Shown here: piece after piece, positions 1 through 11,900 of the stretch
Layout: every line of letters starts with the position of its first letter
Position numbering within the stretch: the first letter of the stretch is position 1
Assembly: GCA_914767715.1 (NCBI GenBank)
Contig: OU612075.1
Span: forward strand, 3,100,001-3,164,000
Length of the DNA: 64,000 bases
Source of the DNA: Membranipora membranacea
Lineage: Eukaryota; Bryozoa; Gymnolaemata; Cheilostomatida; Membraniporidae
Direction of reading: 5' to 3'
The notes under the pieces: generated by a model
Told to the model about the DNA's origin: nothing
The model's database searches: none
Seen by the model: only the letters and a program-made list of their open reading frames with translations
Program-made: the position numbers and the translations under genes

Positions 1-3000
1 GAACCAGCCTTCGATATCACTGCCATCATAGAACCACTGTCAAGAGGTGCACAGAAAATACTACCTATTCTACTGGTAAGCTTTCTAACTTGATAACTGA
101 CTCAGTTTGTTTCTGTCAAAGCATTGTGTAGCCATGTTTCTTAAACGATGCCGCAACGTCACAACTACTGATATGTGATGCAATACAGTCCCCAAACAAG
201 CTCTGGCTGGCTAACTTGACAGTAGTTTAATTGCTGCTGTGTATGCTAATTCTATGACTATCTTGAGGATTAAGTTATTAAACGTAGTACGGTCGATATT
301 AGTGGCATTCCATTTTCAACGACAGCCTCGTGATTGGGATGGAGTTGATAATGGAGCCCCACTCCCAGTCACCCAGGCAGAGTCTGGGGACTAACACCAA
401 CTATCTCGTGCTGTTTGTAGACTTTACAGAAAGTACTGAACTGCCAGATAAAAGTTTACCTCAACTGTAAGGATAAGCTGAGTGAGATGCCTCTTAAATC
501 ATTCTACAGATATGTACTTGAGCCTGATGTCAAGTTTAACGTCGTCGGTAAGTTTCACTTTACGCTATTTGTGCGGCGATTAACTCAGGTAGGATTCCTT
601 GCATAAAACCGTTCTGATTGATCTAAATTCAAACTGAAAATTGAAAATTCTATACTTTGAACAGAAAATTGACCATATCCACAATTGGAGAATGTCTGCT
701 TTCAAAGAATATAAAATGAAAACAGGTTATTTGGCTTTTCTTGTGGCGCTGTTGCTATGGTTGAGAGACCTAAATCTGCAATCGTGCACTTGCATATTGT
801 GATCCATATTTAAACCTCATACTGTTTGACATTGTTTTGAAGGTGACTTGACAAGCGGTCCGGAGGCTTTGTTTGATAATCTACCACATAAGAGTATTCT
901 CACCCTGAATATGCTACCTCCGGAGGGCTGGTTAGTGGAGAGTATACGAGCTGAGTACGATCTCGATAATATCAAACTAGAACAGGTATACTTATGTGTG
1001 TTGTTCTTGCTAGTTGATGTCTAATGCAACAAAAGTGTTCACCGTAATAACTTTAGCAACATGACCAATAATTGCTGAATCCTTGTGGGATTACCTTAAT
1101 ATTTTACTCCATTTGGCGATAGGATTCTGGTGAATCTAGCTTTTATCAATCTACTCCTGTGCCATATAGATTTCACCAATAGAAATAATCCTACTTCACA
1201 GCAATTTCAAATTTCCAGAGTCTCTATGAGGTTGCTTTCCGACACTAGGTCCGGCAAATTGATGAGAGCTGTGCACCGAAAACTCTTGTAATACCTGGAT
1301 ATCATTAGATGTTGCTGTTCAAGATGGAGAAAGTTTCAAACCTTGACAAATTTTTACATCGTTTTTCCAATAGGTGAAGCATGAAGTAGAAGCAGACTAC
1401 GAGCTGGAGTATTTATTATTAGAGGGACATTGTTATGATGCTGAGTCTGGTCAGCCTCCTAGAGGACTTCAGTTATTACTGGGTACTGAGAACAATCATA
1501 AATCTGCTGAAGCTGATACACTAGTTATGGCTAATCTGGTATGTATGGGTTGGCATACTGCTTACAGATTGTCTCTAGCGACTCTGCCACAAAGAAGCCA
1601 AATGATGCTTAAAATTTGCTGTCGAAGCTATATAGATAGATAACACATGTGCTAAATTATCAGTGAGTGATCAAGTCTAGTTGCATCACCATTCACAATT
1701 TTTGCCCTCATGTGATCAGGAATATAGAGCAATATGGGCAAAACCTTATAAGCTATTATGGTCTGCAAGTTTATAATGTTGTTTATGTTATTTTTTCCTT
1801 TCTGTGTTCAGGGATACTTTCAGCTGAAGGCCAAACCAGGAGCCTGGCATCTCATGATTAGGAAAGGTAGATCTGATGACCTCTACTCCATATCCAGGTA
1901 AGAGAGCCTTGAGCTTCTCTGTTATCTACCCAGACCGGAACATTATATTCCATATCAGCCAACTTTCAACTTTGCGCATTGAAAATGATATTTTTTTACT
2001 CGAGGGCTGGCCAACTGACCAACATTCAATTATCAATAAAAAGTCTACAATTGTTTATTATATTTTAGTCCATAATTGAAAATTTGATTTAGTCTTGCCG
2101 CCAGGCTCTCATGAAATGTCGCCAAACTTCTAATATTTTTGTATATAGTCACGAACAGACAGACAGCTCTAGTAACGATGACGTTGTGGTATTGATGGAT
2201 TCATTTAAATCTAAGATTGTGAGTATGAAGGTGAGAAAGAGACCAGGTATGGAGGATATGGATATACTGTCTGATGGTAAGGAGGAGGAGGAGCAGGGTC
2301 TCTGGAGCTCTCTGTCTAGGTATGGTAACAAGGTCGGGCGTCTCTGGTGGAACCCTTACTTTGTTATATTGTAAAATATAGGACCTGTGATTACATACCG
2401 TGGTTTACTGACAAGGGTTTTTCTCATGTTTGTTGAAGTGTCCGGACTCACTTATGTATGATTTATTAATTGCTTCAAGCAGGGGAATTAAAAAAAGACA
2501 CACAAATGTTATATTCATCATCATCATTGTATTGATGATCCCAATACAATCATTCACGAAAGCAAGGCCAAGATGATTTTAACGATGAGTTTTTACACAC
2601 ACCTTTGAACAATATATCTATAATGCTCATTACCTGACTGAGAGTATGTTGTGTTCTCTCTGGACTTTCTTATGGATAAAACCGCTGTTAAGTGATGACG
2701 GTGATATTTTGTATCATCAACATAACCATGAATTCTGAGCTACTACATGAATTCCAATATATAACCAGAGACTATAGATATATCTATAGTCTCTGATATA
2801 ACACCATTTTGCAATTTTAAAGTTATGAAATGGAGGATATTTAGTAAGTCAACAATTTTGATTGTGTTTGAAATTAACCCTGTGAGTTTTTTTCTGGCTC
2901 TAATCCTGGCTTCAGCCTTAAAACTCACAAGATATGTCTTTTTTGCCTCCTGTTGAACTCGGCTACTCTCTCAGCACCGTTATGCTAAATATGCTGTTTG

Positions 3001-6000
3001 TAATTTTTGACGCAGCAATATCAAAACATAGCCTCATGATCCAACAGTAATGAATAGATCTGAATGAGAGGGTTACTTCCATGTTTTGAAAAAACCTATC
3101 ATTAGAAACATTGATCCAGGCCTGAGAATTCCTCGATTTTTTTAGCGTTAGACTTGAAAATTGGGCACATCAACATGTTTCATTTCAACGCATCATACCA
3201 CATAAAATTATGCATTTTGCTACGGTGATATAACATTTGTGATGTCTGTGCAATTTTTTTATTTTTGATAACTCTATTGGGATCATTTTTATCGGCTATA
3301 CTTTCTCTTCTACTCAAAGTAGCATCCCCGGCCAAGTTGTTGAAGCAAATCAAAGCTGAGTGTCTCAGCTAAGGCACCTCACCAAGATTCATTGGGGGCC
3401 CTAACCTTGATTGTCCAAAGGCTGAAAAATAATAGTAAATTACCATGAGTAACATGTGGTGTAGTGGTTTGGATTCGAGCTTCTCAATCTGAGAGTTTCT
3501 TGTTCGAATGCTGGTCACTGCCCATGCTGTTAATGGAGGTGAGCTCTATATACATTACCCTAGCATGCCCACCTTTACCTTGTAAAAGGGTGCGCTAAAT
3601 AGATGAATAGATCTTAATGTAAGCATACTCTCATAAGCCCTGTAAGCGGCACTGAATAGCAAGACAGTGTATATTACTATACCCTTCCCTTACAGCTCGT
3701 TTGGAGGAGGTGGTGGAGGAGCCGGGGAGGACGGGGAGAAGGATGAGTACCTGAACATATTCTCTCTAGCGTCGGGACATCTATACGAGAGACTGATGAG
3801 AATCATGATACTCAGTATCGTCAAACAGACTAAATCTCCTGTCAAGTTCTGGCTTCTCAAAAACTACCTCTCACCTGAATTCAAGGTAGTAAACCATAGA
3901 CTTAATAATAAACCTAGACAGGACACTATGTGACTATATACAGCTGAAGTGAGGCACTTAATTGTGGGGCGACGTAACGTCATTGGAAGGTGTAGAAGCA
4001 ATGATGCTATCATCGATTTATTGTCCATAATCCAGGTTTTTTGTTCATAACTCGGATCATTTTGATCGGATTTTGAATTTGAAAATTGCTTTATCAGCAG
4101 CATCTTGTTATCAACTTGATGCTATTTCTGCTTCAAAAAATTGTTCTTGCCTAAAATTAGTATCAAACTGTTGCTTAATCTATTGTAATTTTCAAATTCA
4201 AAATCCGATCGAAATCTGGATTTTGGACCGTAAAACAATAATAGCATCATTGCTTCTAGACCTTCCAATGTCGTTACATCACCATCAGGATAAGGAACAC
4301 ATGTTGTATGAGATATTTTCCCAACCATCCTCAGGGTGTCTTAGGCGGTAATGTTGCCACCATGCCCTATAAAAAGATGATGATCTCCTCGAACTTGAAA
4401 ACTTCTTGGCAATCCCTGAGGGTAATCAACTTATTCACTATCCTATATATCTTGCTGAATATCTTAGGTGTAGATACTTATCTAGTGTGATAAATCGGGA
4501 TATTTCATTCAATATTCAACAATTTATGATGAAATGGATACTCACAGTCATCAAGAGATGAGTTTAGACAAATAGAGATACTTTGGCACCGATCACATGA
4601 CCTTTTATGGCTATTTACAGGATTTCATCCCAGTGATGGCAGAGAAGTACGGATTTAAGTTTGAGCTCATTCAGTACAAGTGGCCGAGATGGCTGAACTC
4701 TCAAACTGAGAAACAGAGAATTATGTGGGGGTATGTCAAGTGTTTTGTTTCTCACCTTGGAATTATAACATCGTAGCAGCTATGTGTAGCTATTAAGATT
4801 AATACTTTGTTTTACCAACCAGGCTCGACCATGCACTACAGGAAAACATGTTGATCCAAGATCCAGACTGCTCAGTAGCTGTAGATCTACATGGATCCGA
4901 TTTATCTGCATTTTGAGTAGCACTGCTTTGAGCCGCCAGCTTACCAGCGGAGTGGAGGGGAGGCCACTCTATGTGCAGGCTAACTGGATCTACAGTAGCG
5001 CTGCTTATGTACCTGTGTAATGTTTGTTACGATTTGGTATTCCTATATAAAACTGACGGCTCACCTAACCAATAAGTTTCTTATCCATTTGTATTTTAGA
5101 TATAAGATTCTATTTCTGGATGTATTGTTCCCTCTCGGTATTAAGAAGGTAGCATTCATCGACGCCGATCAGATAGTAAGGACAGATATACAGGAATTAT
5201 TTGACCTTGACCTTGAGGGAGCTCCCTATGGATATACACCATTCTGTAGTGATAGAACTGAAATGGACGGCTTCAGGTGGGTCTATTAAGCATTAGCTGG
5301 ATCTCTCTAGCTGTTCTGTTATAGAAGAGAATTACTGACATTTCCCCTCACCCTCAGGGAGCTAAACGTATGATGGGCATTCAGCCACACTGATCACTTG
5401 ATATACTATTGCATATATATATCTGATTGATAGGGAGTGAATTAATTCATTTGGTTTGAGTACCATCATAACAAATTTGGAGGTAAATTTCCAGAATTTG
5501 TTAGGTACACATACTAAGTTGATACTATTGTCAAAGATAGACATCTTATGAGTGTGTCAGTGATGTCAATTCGCATCTAGCTAATTTAGCTAAATTATTC
5601 GTATACTCATGCACATGTCATAAATATTTTTTCTATTCTTATTTAATATTTATCTTCTCATCTGCTTGCTGTAGATTCTGGAAGTCAGGTTACTGGGCCG
5701 GCCATCTAGGCAGACGACCGTACCACATTAGTGCTCTGTATGTGATAGATCTGAAAAAGTTCAGAAAGATCGCCGCTGGTGACAGACTCCGTGGACAATA
5801 TCAATCTCTTAGTCAAGATCCTAATAGTCTCTCTAATCTGGATCAAGTGAGTGGGTTACCCCACCTTCACTAGAGGATTTGTAGCTCGAGTTTTTGTTGC
5901 CCACTGCTGTTCAGCGGTATAATTTATTGTTAGGTTAACGTTGTTCAGCGGTCTAAATGATTGATGGGTTGCTGAGTTTAACTTGTGGGGTCAATATGGG

Positions 6001-7198
6001 ACGTGAATCGAGTTTCTATGCAGTCTAAATGAGCAAAGAGTCAAGGTATTTTACAGTCTAAATGAATGAATGGTCAAAGTCAAGTGGGGTCTACAATTTG
6101 GTTGGGGAAAACTCTTTTAGGACCGTAATGTGTTACAAGCGCCAATAAGTTAACATGCCTAATTGGCCTGAGAGCCGATCAGTTCCTACACTTTGGTAAA
6201 GCTGAATTCTCCTAACATGACAGATATTTGCTTCACATGAGTAGGAGTTGTCCTCTGACATGAAGAAAAAAGACAACTCTGTTTCTGATATTTTCAGTTG
6301 TCACTATTATAATTGATTTTTGTTGTTTACTTGCAGGATTTACCCAACAACATGATACACCAAGTTAAGATAAAATCTTTGCCTCAAGAATGGCTCTGGT
6401 GTGAGACTTGGTGCAGTGATGAATCTAAGAAAAAAGCTAAAACTATCGATCTCGTAAGTTTAATCCGTTGTTTCCTTGAAAACCGGGACAAAACGCTTGG
6501 ATTCTCAGATGGCCTAATATGATTTCCTAGATATCAAAGGAAAATGAGAAAATCAGGGTTAAACTATCATGGTATTATTAGCTAGGTGGCTAAAAAGGGG
6601 AAATAAATGCGCTGATAGTTGTTTTTATTAGTAACTGCGGTTATACTTAATGCTACAAATTCCTTGTGAATGTTGGGTGATCTGCAAAAGTCTAGTAACC
6701 GAGATCTAGTGTAGCTCTGACCAGATCTCCTTAGGGTGAAAATAAGACACATGAAGTGTGATTTAATAATAGACACGTGTGCAAGACTCATGAATATTTC
6801 ATTTTACAGCGTCATCCTTGCATTGACCGCTTATAAAATTCCAATAGCCTCTGAGCGATGATTGCCAATTATGTAATTCTGCAGCTCAAGCAATTAAAAC
6901 CAGCTGGGATTACTTCCCAGTTTAACTTTGGAATTAAATATACAATCTGAAAATAGACGTAGAATCAGCTTCACTAATTATAATTATCGCTTATTTCTTA
7001 TTAACACAGTGTAACAACCCGCTGACCAAGGAACCCAAGCTGGACGCTGCCCGCCGTATAGTGCCTGAGTGGGTCGGTTATGATACTGAGATTAAAACCA
7101 TCTGGGATAATTGGCAGTCAAATAAGTCAACACCTTCAGAATCCAACAGCAATGACGCAACCTCATCAGACAAACATCCCGAGCATATTGAACTGTGA
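1..7198 (+). CDS. UGGT: UDP-glucose:glycoprotein glucosyltransferase, C-terminal part (5' truncated by window)
   Basis: This ER-lumen folding sensor adds glucose back to the N-glycans of misfolded glycoproteins so that calnexin/calreticulin rebind them. Twelve exons join in phase: 1-75, 430-547, 843-985, 1374-1538, 1812-1897, 2149-2319, 3696-3885, 4621-4730, 5100-5276, 5675-5846, 6337-6453 and 7010-7198. They give 570 residues, against about 1,500 for the whole family protein. Exons 1-6 encode the end of the beta-rich folding-sensor region ([27 protein letters not shown]). Exons 7-12 encode the GT24 catalytic domain: [12 protein letters not shown], the UDP/metal-binding DAD in [11 protein letters not shown] (5155-5187), [28 protein letters not shown] and EWLWCETWC. 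The last four residues are HIEL, a KDEL-type retrieval signal. The start lies upstream of the window. Introns hold a 28-bp palindrome, a tRNA-headed SINE and a fold-back element. The family call is very secure; UGGT1 versus UGGT2 cannot be decided. Confidence 0.97.
2767..2794. repeat. Perfect 28-bp palindrome in a UGGT intron
   Basis: AGAGACTATAGATA is followed directly by its exact reverse complement with no spacer. It sits between UGGT exons 2149-2319 and 3696-3885. It could be cruciform-forming or the relic of a small fold-back element. Confidence 0.9.
3452..3610 (+). mobile_element. tRNA-headed SINE-like sequence in a UGGT intron
   Basis: An A-box-like TGGTGTAGTGG (3457-3467) and a B-box-like TGTTCGAATGC (3501-3511) have the spacing of a tRNA-derived pol III promoter. 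An unrelated tail of about 90 bases follows and ends in AAATAGATGAATAGAT. No full cloverleaf or acceptor stem can be drawn, so it reads as a SINE or tRNA relic rather than a functional tRNA. Confidence 0.55.
3966..4290. mobile_element. Fold-back element in a UGGT intron
   Basis: The left arm (about 3970-4085) contains CATTGGAAGGTGTAGAAGCA and GATCGGATTTTGAATTTGAA. The right arm (about 4185-4287), read in reverse complement, repeats the same blocks in the same order with scattered mismatches. Roughly 100-bp imperfect arms flank an AT-rich centre with no coding capacity, as in a non-autonomous fold-back or MITE insertion. Confidence 0.7.
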
Positions 7199-7614
7199 GC
7201 GAAGCAATCTCAAAGTCTACGCATTAATTTAGCAGTAATTTAGCAGTAATTTAAAAAAGTTCCGTTTGCATTTAGAGACCACTGAGGTGCTGAAATTAGT
7301 TTGTGAAACCATGAAAAGCCATTTCATGTAAACTACTTTGCATGTTGTTACTGCATAATGAAAATTATTGCTTTTTCCAAAAAAAGCCAAACAACATCAA
7401 GTACTTACTCAATGTGAAAGCATTATGTATTGTGACCATGAATAATGGTTTGTTCAACATTTACTTTTATTTGAACATTGACTTTTAGACATCATGATTC
7501 AAGACAATTTTCAACTGAAAACCTGTGTATACCTGTTTTATGTACAAATGTGCATCAATATTTTAAAATTTTGAAATGAAAATCATGTAAACATAAATTG
7601 TAACAACATTCCAC

Positions 7615-7620
7615 AATAAA
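7615..7620 (+). promoter_or_regulatory. Poly(A) signal of UGGT
   Basis: AATAAA lies about 417 bases after the UGGT stop in an AT-rich 3'UTR, and a second overlapping-type copy follows at about 7624. It is the first canonical signal downstream, so the 3'UTR probably ends near 7640. Confidence 0.6.
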
Positions 7621-8850
7621 CACAAATAAATCTTGCCACATTATTTTTCCTCAGAAGTTAATATTGTACAGCACTGAAGGGAGTGGTTATGTGTTAACAC
7701 AAAGTAAATAATTCAAGGAAGGTTGGTCACATCTGGTGGGGCTAGGAAGGTTATCGTGTCATTTATCATTATTATACTGTAGTAATCCAATGCACAGACA
7801 CATATATCACAGACATCATAATCACAGACACATTTGTATCAGTTAACCAATGTGGGTGAGATTATTTATTATCATAGTTAAATCCCTTTGGTCATATATT
7901 TATTATGCAAATAAGGAAATATTTGTTGAGACAAGGTCAAACAGTTTTGTAGTGGTGAGGCAACAGACTCCAGTTTTGTACATTGTACTTTCAAAAACTG
8001 CGAGGGAGTTTATTTACGAATCAATAAACTGATGTTCAACGTATATGTGAAAGCTGTAGGAGTATTTTTATGCTCGCGACAAGTTAGTTATGAAGATATT
8101 TTTGCATAAGCTTGCATCTTTATTTCTAGTTTCTCACGATATTTTAATCATAGTGGCTCCTCTGATGTATAAGATGGTTCATTATGCACCGAGCTGTCGG
8201 TCTCTTCCCCGCATCAAACAGCAGTCCTTGTTCTATTATAGGATTTACATTGATCCGTACTTCTCTTTGCATATAGCCTATCAAGTAAGCCAGGCTAAAC
8301 ACATCAGAGGCCTCAGTGCGGATCTCTCCACGCAGGATCTCTGGTGCAACATGCCTGCAAATAGTTGTTTATATACGTTATCACTCTGGGGGATTGTGGG
8401 AAAAGTTGTGACAGCTTTGTTCTCGAGTGCATGTTAGGTAACAACTTTTCCCATTTTGTTGTGAAAATATGGCATTGTAACCTATCCCACACTAAGAAAA
8501 TGCAAATTATTTCCAGCTTGATTTGTCTTATGCCTTTGACAGGGTCTCCCAGGGTTTACTATACATTAATTCAATGGTTATTTGTGAGTGTGACTAGGCC
8601 AATACTAATTCAGCGATGTCATAACCTTATATCATCACTGAGAGAAAGTAGGATGAGGTGTCACTGCTGATGAAATCGCTCGGCAAATGTGGACAAAATA
8701 CTCTTCACAGCATGTCAGCAAGGAGTCAGATGAAAGGAGATGCAACAAAAATAGCCGCAGTCTCTTTCATAATAAGTTGCAGTGTGCCACAGTAACTCCC
8801 CATAATAAGTTTTGCTCCAGTGACGCTGAATTTGAAGTTAGCGGGTTGAG

Positions 8851-8856
8851 TTTATT
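8851..8856 (-). promoter_or_regulatory. Poly(A) signal of the kinase-like gene
   Basis: TTTATT on the + strand reads AATAAA on the - strand, about 64 bases past the TAA stop at 8920-8922. The spacing is short but plausible. Confidence 0.45.
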
Positions 8857-8919
8857 ATTACGGGTTTTTTTCAATTTCTCAAGATGCAAATAACTTCCAA
8901 CTAACAATCCAATAATAAA

Positions 8920-11900
8920 TTATAGGGTTGAAAAGATCCCTTCCAATAGCTTGAGAATTATCGCTATTAGATTCACAGGCATCCTACCTGATGCCTTCAT
9001 CTCATTCCTCACTGCATCTATAAGAGGACATATTGATAGACTAAGTTCTACATACCTGTGGTACTTGCTCAGTCTCTCCTCATCCCATCCCTCATAATGT
9101 GCTGCTGTGCTGCTCATTGATAGCTGACAGCTAGATAAATCTACTATGTAGGGCACCCATCCTCTACCGTCCAATCTACAAGCCAAAGGGAATCTGTAAC
9201 ATACAGTGATTGCATTCTCTTGTTTTGAATTTGCAGGCGAAAAATAGTTGGTGAATTCGCAAGGCTGTTCTGCTAATTGGCACTAAGACAAATATATTAT
9301 CGTGTTAATCTGTTATTCTAAGCAAGTATTTTTTGTAGTTTCTTTTCTTGTAAAAATGCTATGCTGACAATGTCTACCGTGAGAAATTATTTGATGGTAT
9401 CTTTGGCTCAGATTTATCCCTATGAGGTTTTCCCATCTGTTTCAAGTTCAATGACGAATAATCAGGATCTAAGTGCTAGCTCAGAGAAAAATATGATAAT
9501 TGATAGTTCCCATAACTTTTTTCATTTTCACTATTCTGGCCAAATGTCTTCTCAAACACTGTGATAAGGAGTTTGGGGAGAAGGAGTTACCTTATAAGCA
9601 CATTGTAGATAGATAGATCATTGACTATAGCTCCATGTTCATGAATATCTAGAATGATCTTACAGATTGCTATACATATATCCAGCCATTGGTACGGTGT
9701 CAGGTACTGACTGTCCTTAGCTGATCTCCCTCTCTCCAACGATAACATGGCCCCGATATCTTTAGACCTCGTCTCTCTGTCTACAAATAGTTGCATAGAC
9801 ATCGATACATAGCTGCCCATTTAGTTCTTGAATTAATTGTTACTCATGAGAGCTCACATAAGTAATAGCAAAAATTAACCATAAACAGGTTTAACATTTG
9901 AATCATCAGGGCTGTCTCAACTCAAATTTCTAACTGAGTTGTCCATTGCTATAGCCCATTTTTTGTCAAATGATTTGGGCTTATTTTCTTTTTCCATGTA
10001 ACATAACCTTGAAAAAAAACAAGGAAAAGGCGATACAAAATATAAAACCAATAACTGTTTTTTTTGTCTTTTTAAACTGATCATTAAACTTGGAGTTGTG
10101 CCCACCTTTACCATCATCAGCCACGAGCTCACAGACAAGGCCAAGGAGATCACCATCAGTCATAGCCAGCAGCCCGTAGAATCTCGGTATGTTAGATACT
10201 TCTCTCAGATACATGAGCATTCTCGCCTCCTGTATGACAACACTGCGGGGCTTCAGTTTGATGGCTACATACTGACGGTTACCTCGATTCATTCCCAGAT
10301 ACACTCTACTTCCTCCGCTCCAACCTAAAGTTTAGTATGTGCCAAGGTTACACTGCTTTATTTTGATATATTATATTGAGACAACTTTACACACTCAAAT
10401 TTTTTCATTCTGATAGCGCCTTATATTGTATTTCAAAATATTTTTCAGGTAGCTACTGAGAGTAGATTACTCACAGGAGGAAAGTTTTCTGTTTCACACA
10501 TGCCTCAAAATAGTGTAACTTATGGCTTATTTACCTTGACTATATAGAAAAGACCTGCCTAAGCTAGTGAAAACTTGTTCTAGCTAATATAATGTTTCCT
10601 CTAATCTAGCTAACTTTAACTCATCTAGCTGACTTTAACTCATCTAGCTAACTTTAACTCATCTAGCTAACTTTAACTCAAACTGGCATTTACTCCTCTA
10701 GGGTATTTGGAGTCTCAGATTTCTCAAATAGACAGCAGCACCTGATGTTGAAAAAGTTAGACTTGAAATAATTTTTGAAACGATAGCACGGACTTGGCGT
10801 TGTCGAGGTATCCCTGGGGCTGAAATACGGTGTCAAACATAACATCTTTTGGCAACACAAATAATCCATCAAATAGTTGTGATGTAGCCTGGCAGGCTGT
10901 CGTGTCTGGCACCCCCGACACGACAGCCTGCCCAGGCTAGTTCTGATGTAGCCTGGGCAGGCTGTCCTGTCTGGCACCCCCGACACGACAGCCTGCCCAG
11001 GCTAGTTCTGATGTAGCCTGGGCAGGCTGTCGTGTCTGGCACCCCCGACACGACAGCCTGCCCAGGCTAGTTCTGATGCTCGCTTGCAAATAATTTTTAT
11101 AACAATGTAAGAGGTGCCCCTATATATCTTATTTTTGGCAGCTTCTATTCTTGTTGGAATTCGGAGAAGCTCAATTATGGCAGGGTACTTACAACCTGAC
11201 TGCCCACTTATAATTTGTTATAGGTGGAAAGAGAGGATCACTATGTATGTTTGATAGCTATTATTTACTCAAATGAATCTAAAAAAAGATTGTTAACTTC
11301 TTACAGCCAATAATCAGCACATAGATATCGGGTACTGGTGGAAGACACTGATATTCTTGAAGATACTCAATTTCCGTATTCATGCTTTAAAAAAACTGTA
11401 TTAACTTCTTTTTTTTTCAATATAATACTTGCTCATTCCTAGGTTTTCACATCCATAAACTCAGATGCAATAAACCTTCATTACTATACCAAACGAGAGT
11501 ACTGACCGAGCTCGACGTGGTGACCCTTCTGATTGGTGGCATACACAAAGTCATACGAGGGTAGATAAGGTATCTGTAGAGGCAGGATGGAGTCTGTGTC
11601 ACTCCTACTAGTCAGCTCATCATACAGACTGGTGGTGTATCTTATAACCTGTTCCTGGTCTACGTACGCTATCCTGAAATATTGTGAAATTATATGCACT
11701 GATGTAAATTATATGGTTGAGGGAAACATATCTGACCTTGAGCGAACCATAAATTCATGCCAATGGTTACATGCCATACTGTGTCAAAACTTTCTGTTTG
11801 AAGAACAGGTTCCGGGACCAACCAGTAAATACTATTGATGATAATCATTATCGATGTAGGGATATAGGGAAGTGATATATCTTGAGTTCTACGAGTAAGT

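Larger units (their letters stand above)
7199..8919. other. Convergent intergenic region, UGGT to kinase-like gene
   Basis: This stretch holds the UGGT 3'UTR (to about 7640) and, on the other strand, the 3'UTR of the kinase-like gene (from about 8830). Between them I see only AT-rich sequence with short chance reading frames. None has domain-like composition or usable splice partners. Confidence 0.6.

Noticed and set aside
10881-11074. Possible CRISPR array or terminator cluster
   Set aside because: Units are contiguous, nearly identical over their whole length and lack spacers. The host is eukaryotic, so a bacterial-type terminator does not apply.
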